Source: Lachnospiraceae bacterium (GTDB taxonomy: Bacteria > Bacillota > Clostridia > Lachnospirales > Lachnospiraceae). From it: 9,347 bases of DNA. The notes under the pieces are model-generated. The model was given only the letters and a program-made list of their open reading frames with translations, ran no database searches and was not told the DNA's origin. Each line of letters opens with the position of its first letter. Positions within the stretch are counted from its first letter, which is position 1. Position numbers and translations under genes: made by a program. Below, in pieces: positions 7,092 through 9,347 of this stretch. The stretch spans positions 1 through 9,347 of the forward strand of contig JAFUUM010000159.1 of the NCBI GenBank assembly GCA_017477805.1, read 5' to 3'.

Positions 7092-7120
7092 ACTTTAGCA
7101 TGAGAAAATCCCGCCTGCAA
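7092..7120 (-). promoter_or_regulatory. Candidate promoter of the AraC-type regulator gene
   Basis: Reading the minus strand, TTGCAG (7120-7115) and TAAAGT (7097-7092) are separated by exactly 17 nt and placed just before the regulator's ribosome binding site. Each hexamer matches the consensus at about four of six bases, so this is a weak but well-spaced candidate. Confidence 0.35.
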
Positions 7121-7168
7121 GAAAGGACGCATTTTTTATGATTTTCAGACCTTAAAATGAAGCGGGAT
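7108..7168. repeat. Inverted repeat in the regulator-rhaA intergenic region
   Basis: ATCCCGC at 7108-7114 is matched by its exact complement GCGGGAT at 7162-7168, 47 nt apart. A second pair, GAAAATC (7104-7110) and GATTTTC (7140-7146), overlaps it. They lie in the only non-coding space between the divergent genes and could be operator half sites or chance matches. Apart from these and weak promoter-like boxes (TATGAT at 7137-7142 facing rhaA) I see nothing definite in 7066-7252. Confidence 0.3.
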
Positions 7169-7238
7169 CCGTGTCATGATGATAAATAAGGAAACTGGAA
7201 CTTTAAGTGCAAAGGCACAGGAAACATGACATATAGAG

Positions 7239-7246
7239 AAAGGAAG
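7239..7246 (+). promoter_or_regulatory. Ribosome binding site fixing the start of rhaA
   Basis: AAAGGAAG lies 6 nt before ATG at 7253. The in-frame ATG codons at 7226 and 7247 have, respectively, a poorly spaced site and none, so 7253 is the preferred start. Confidence 0.7.
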
Positions 7247-7252
7247 ATGCAC

Positions 7253-8503
7253 ATGACAACAAAAGAACGTTACGAAGCAGCAAAAGAACGGTACGCACGT
7301 CTTGGAGTGGATGCGGATGCAGCCTTGAAGGAGCTGGAGAAGATCAGTCTTTCCATGCACTGCTGGCAGGGTGATGATGTTACCGGTTTTGACCAGAAGG
7401 GCCCCTTAAGCGGCGGTATCCAGACCACGGGAAATTATCCCTATAAGGCAACCACGCCTGAAGAGCTGATGCAGGATGTGGACAAGGTCTTTTCCCTGGT
7501 CCCCGGCAAACACAAATTGAACCTCCATGCCAGTTATGCCGTATTTGAAGAGGGCGAGTGGGTAGACAGAGATCAGCTGCAGCCCAAGCACTTCAAAGCC
7601 TGGGTGGATTTTGCAAAGGAAAGAGGCATCGGTCTTGATTTTAATCCCACCATGTTCTCTCATCCCAAGGCAGATAACGCCACCCTTTCTTCCGAGGATC
7701 CCGCCATCCGGAAATTCTGGATCGATCACTGCATCGCCTGCCTGAAGATCTCCGAGTATTTTGCCGAAGAGACAGGCTACCCCTGCATGATGAATATCTG
7801 GATCCCCGACGGCTTTAAGGATGTGATCCCCGATCGCATCTCTCCCAGAAAGAGATTAAAGGATTCCCTGGACCGGATCCTGGCAACTCCTTATGACAAG
7901 AGCAAGGTTTATGTTGCCGTAGAGTCCAAGGTATTTGGCATCGGTATGGAATCCGTCACCGTAGGCTCTCAGGAGTTTTACTTAAACTACGCGGTGAAGA
8001 ACAACATCATGTGCCTCATCGACTCCGGTCACTTCCATCCTACGGAGAATGTTGCAGACAATCTCTCTGCAATGCTGCTCTTCAACGACAAGATGGCTCT
8101 TCATGTGACCCGTCCCGTGCGCTGGGATTCCGACCACGTTGTGATCTACAACGATGATGCCAAGGAAATCGCCCAGGAGATCGTGAAGAACGGACCCGAG
8201 AGATTCTTTATCGGCATGGATTATTTCGATGCCAGCATCAACCGTATTTCCGCATGGACCAACGGCATGAGAAACTTCTTAAAAGCTCTTCTGAATGCGG
8301 AACTGCAGCCGGGTGAAAAGCTTTGCGAGCTTCAGAATGAGAGAAACTTCACGGAGCTTATGTCTCTCCAGGAGCGCATCAAGATGATGCCCATCGGTGA
8401 TGTGTGGGATTATTACTGCGAGACCCACGGCGTGCCCGCAGAGGATGACTGGTTTGAGGTTTGCAAGAAATATGAGGACGAAGTGCTGAGTAAGCGCGGC
8501 TAA
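7253..8503 (+). CDS. rhaA: L-rhamnose isomerase
   Basis: It interconverts L-rhamnose and L-rhamnulose, the first step of rhamnose breakdown, using divalent metals (Mn2+ typically). With the start at 7253 the protein has 416 residues, close to the 419 of the E. coli enzyme, and its N-terminus (TTKERYEAAKERYARLGVD) aligns in style with the family. The single TIM barrel shows SMHCWQGDDV at 34-43, a metal ligand in VES (Glu224), DSGHFHPTE at 257-265 (Asp257, His260), His284 in ALHVTRPVRWDSDHV with Asp292 and Asp294, and FDASINRI near 325-332. All expected metal and catalytic residues known for the family are present. It is the first gene of a probable rha operon, 64 nt before rhaD, and divergent from an AraC-type regulator that probably controls it. 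Confidence 0.97.
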   Translation: MTTKERYEAAKERYARLGVDADAALKELEKISLSMHCWQGDDVTGFDQKGPLSGGIQTTGNYPYKATTPEELMQDVDKVFSLVPGKHKLNLHASYAVFEEGEWVDRDQLQPKHFKAWVDFAKERGIGLDFNPTMFSHPKADNATLSSEDPAIRKFWIDHCIACLKISEYFAEETGYPCMMNIWIPDGFKDVIPDRISPRKRLKDSLDRILATPYDKSKVYVAVESKVFGIGMESVTVGSQEFYLNYAVKNNIMCLIDSGHFHPTENVADNLSAMLLFNDKMALHVTRPVRWDSDHVVIYNDDAKEIAQEIVKNGPERFFIGMDYFDASINRISAWTNGMRNFLKALLNAELQPGEKLCELQNERNFTELMSLQERIKMMPIGDVWDYYCETHGVPAEDDWFEVCKKYEDEVLSKRG

Positions 8504-8567
8504 ATATCAGGCTTCAAAACAGGAGACTGTGAGAAAGAATAATGATATCAGAGAGAAGGAAAAGAAC

Positions 8568-9347
8568 ATGAGAGTATTAGACAGTGAATTTGCAAAAGGA
8601 TTTTGCCGTATGGCCGTGGACGGTTTTTATCAGGGCTGGCATGAGCGCAACGGCGGAAACTTAAGTTACCATATCAAGGATGAAGAGGTCGCAGAAGTAA
8701 AGGAAGAACTGAAGGAAGACGGTGAATGGAAACCCATCGGAACTTCCGTCCCCGATCTTGCAGGAGAGTACTTTATGGTCACCGGTTCCGGCAAGTACTT
8801 CCGGAACGTGGAGATCGACCCGGCCGCAAACATCTGCATCATCCGCGTGGATGAAAAGGGCGAGAACTATCAGATCCAGTGGGGCCTTGTAAAGGGCGGA
8901 AGACCCACTTCCGAACTGCCCTCCCATCTGATGAACCTTGAAGTCTGCAAACAGAGAGACCCTGAGATCCGTGTGGTCTATCATTGTCATCCCGCCAACA
9001 CCATCGCTCTGACTTTTGTCCTGCCTCTGGACGGAGAAGTCTTTACCAGAGAGATCTGGGAGATGGCAACGGAATGTCCCGTGGTGTTCCCTGCGGGCAT
9101 CGGCGTGGTACCCTGGATGGTTCCCGGCGGAAGAGAGATCGCAGTGGCAACGTCCGAGATCATGAAAAAACAGGATGTGGCAATCTGGGCTCATCACGGA
9201 ATGTTTGCCTGCGGTACGGATTTTGATATCACATTCGGTCTCATGCATACCGTGGAAAAAGCAGCAGAGGTACTTGTGAAAGTCATGTCCATGACGGATA
9301 AAAAGCGCCAGACCATCGAACCCGATGATTTCCGTGCCTTAAACGGA
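8568..9347 (+). CDS. rhaD: Rhamnulose-1-phosphate aldolase, 3'-partial
   Basis: This class II zinc aldolase cleaves L-rhamnulose 1-phosphate to dihydroxyacetone phosphate and L-lactaldehyde. The frame is open from ATG 8568 to the window end: 260 codons without a stop, compared with 274 residues in E. coli RhaD, so only a short C-terminal piece is missing. GAAGGAAAAG just upstream is the ribosome binding site. Visible features are the phosphate-binding NGGNLSYHI (28-36) and TGSGKYF (72-78), the catalytic Glu116 in PTSELPSHL, zinc ligands His139 and His141 in VYHCHPANT, and the third ligand His210 in AHHGMFACG. The complete active site argues for a working enzyme. Rhamnulokinase, which makes its substrate, is not in the window and may follow or lie elsewhere. 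Confidence 0.96.
   Translation, partial: MRVLDSEFAKGFCRMAVDGFYQGWHERNGGNLSYHIKDEEVAEVKEELKEDGEWKPIGTSVPDLAGEYFMVTGSGKYFRNVEIDPAANICIIRVDEKGENYQIQWGLVKGGRPTSELPSHLMNLEVCKQRDPEIRVVYHCHPANTIALTFVLPLDGEVFTREIWEMATECPVVFPAGIGVVPWMVPGGREIAVATSEIMKKQDVAIWAHHGMFACGTDFDITFGLMHTVEKAAEVLVKVMSMTDKKRQTIEPDDFRALNG

Noticed and set aside
7066..7252. CcpA catabolite-response (cre) site before rhaA
   Set aside because: I looked for the TGWAANCGNTNWCA pattern and found no convincing match.
8661..9248. 195-codon minus-strand ORF opposite rhaD
   Set aside because: It mirrors the codon pattern of the confident rhaD frame, is rich in His, Cys and Asp without motif logic, and is a shadow frame.

Overview
The window looks like an ordinary chromosomal stretch of a Gram-positive Firmicute, most likely a clostridial/Lachnospiraceae-type gut anaerobe. 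The reasons are a T-box riboswitch in front of amino-acid biosynthesis genes, lipoprotein-type signal peptides, AGGAGG-like ribosome binding sites, medium GC content, and protein styles typical of that group (a zinc-type binding protein with an acidic loop, an AraC-type sugar regulator). The placement to family is inference.

Region 1 (1-1251): the 3' part of a metal (zinc/manganese-type) ABC transporter substrate-binding lipoprotein whose start lies just outside the window. It is followed directly by a 72-codon ORF with a lipoprotein signal peptide and no recognisable mature domain, possibly a remnant. No ATPase or permease gene follows.

Region 2 (about 1210-6059): a tryptophan operon. A sigma-A-like promoter leads into a roughly 300-nt T-box leader with a clear T-box sequence and an intrinsic terminator, then trpD, trpC, trpF, trpB and trpA on the plus strand with short gaps or an overlap. 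Together these convert anthranilate to tryptophan. The enzyme that makes anthranilate (trpE/trpG) is absent here, so the operon begins at the second pathway step. TrpA carries Glu where the catalytic Asp (Asp60 in enterobacterial TrpA) is normally found.

Region 3 (6085-9347): a rhamnose utilisation divergon. A minus-strand AraC/XylS-family regulator, convergent with trpA, is divergent from rhaA (L-rhamnose isomerase) and rhaD (rhamnulose-1-phosphate aldolase, running off the window end). The 187-nt shared upstream region should hold the operators. Rhamnulokinase (rhaB) is not in the window.

I do not see a CRISPR array, mobile element, tRNA or rRNA, or a convincing novel multi-gene system. 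The points worth a second look are the trpEG-less T-box operon, the TrpA Asp-to-Glu change, the atypical metal site of the binding protein and the orphan small lipoprotein ORF.
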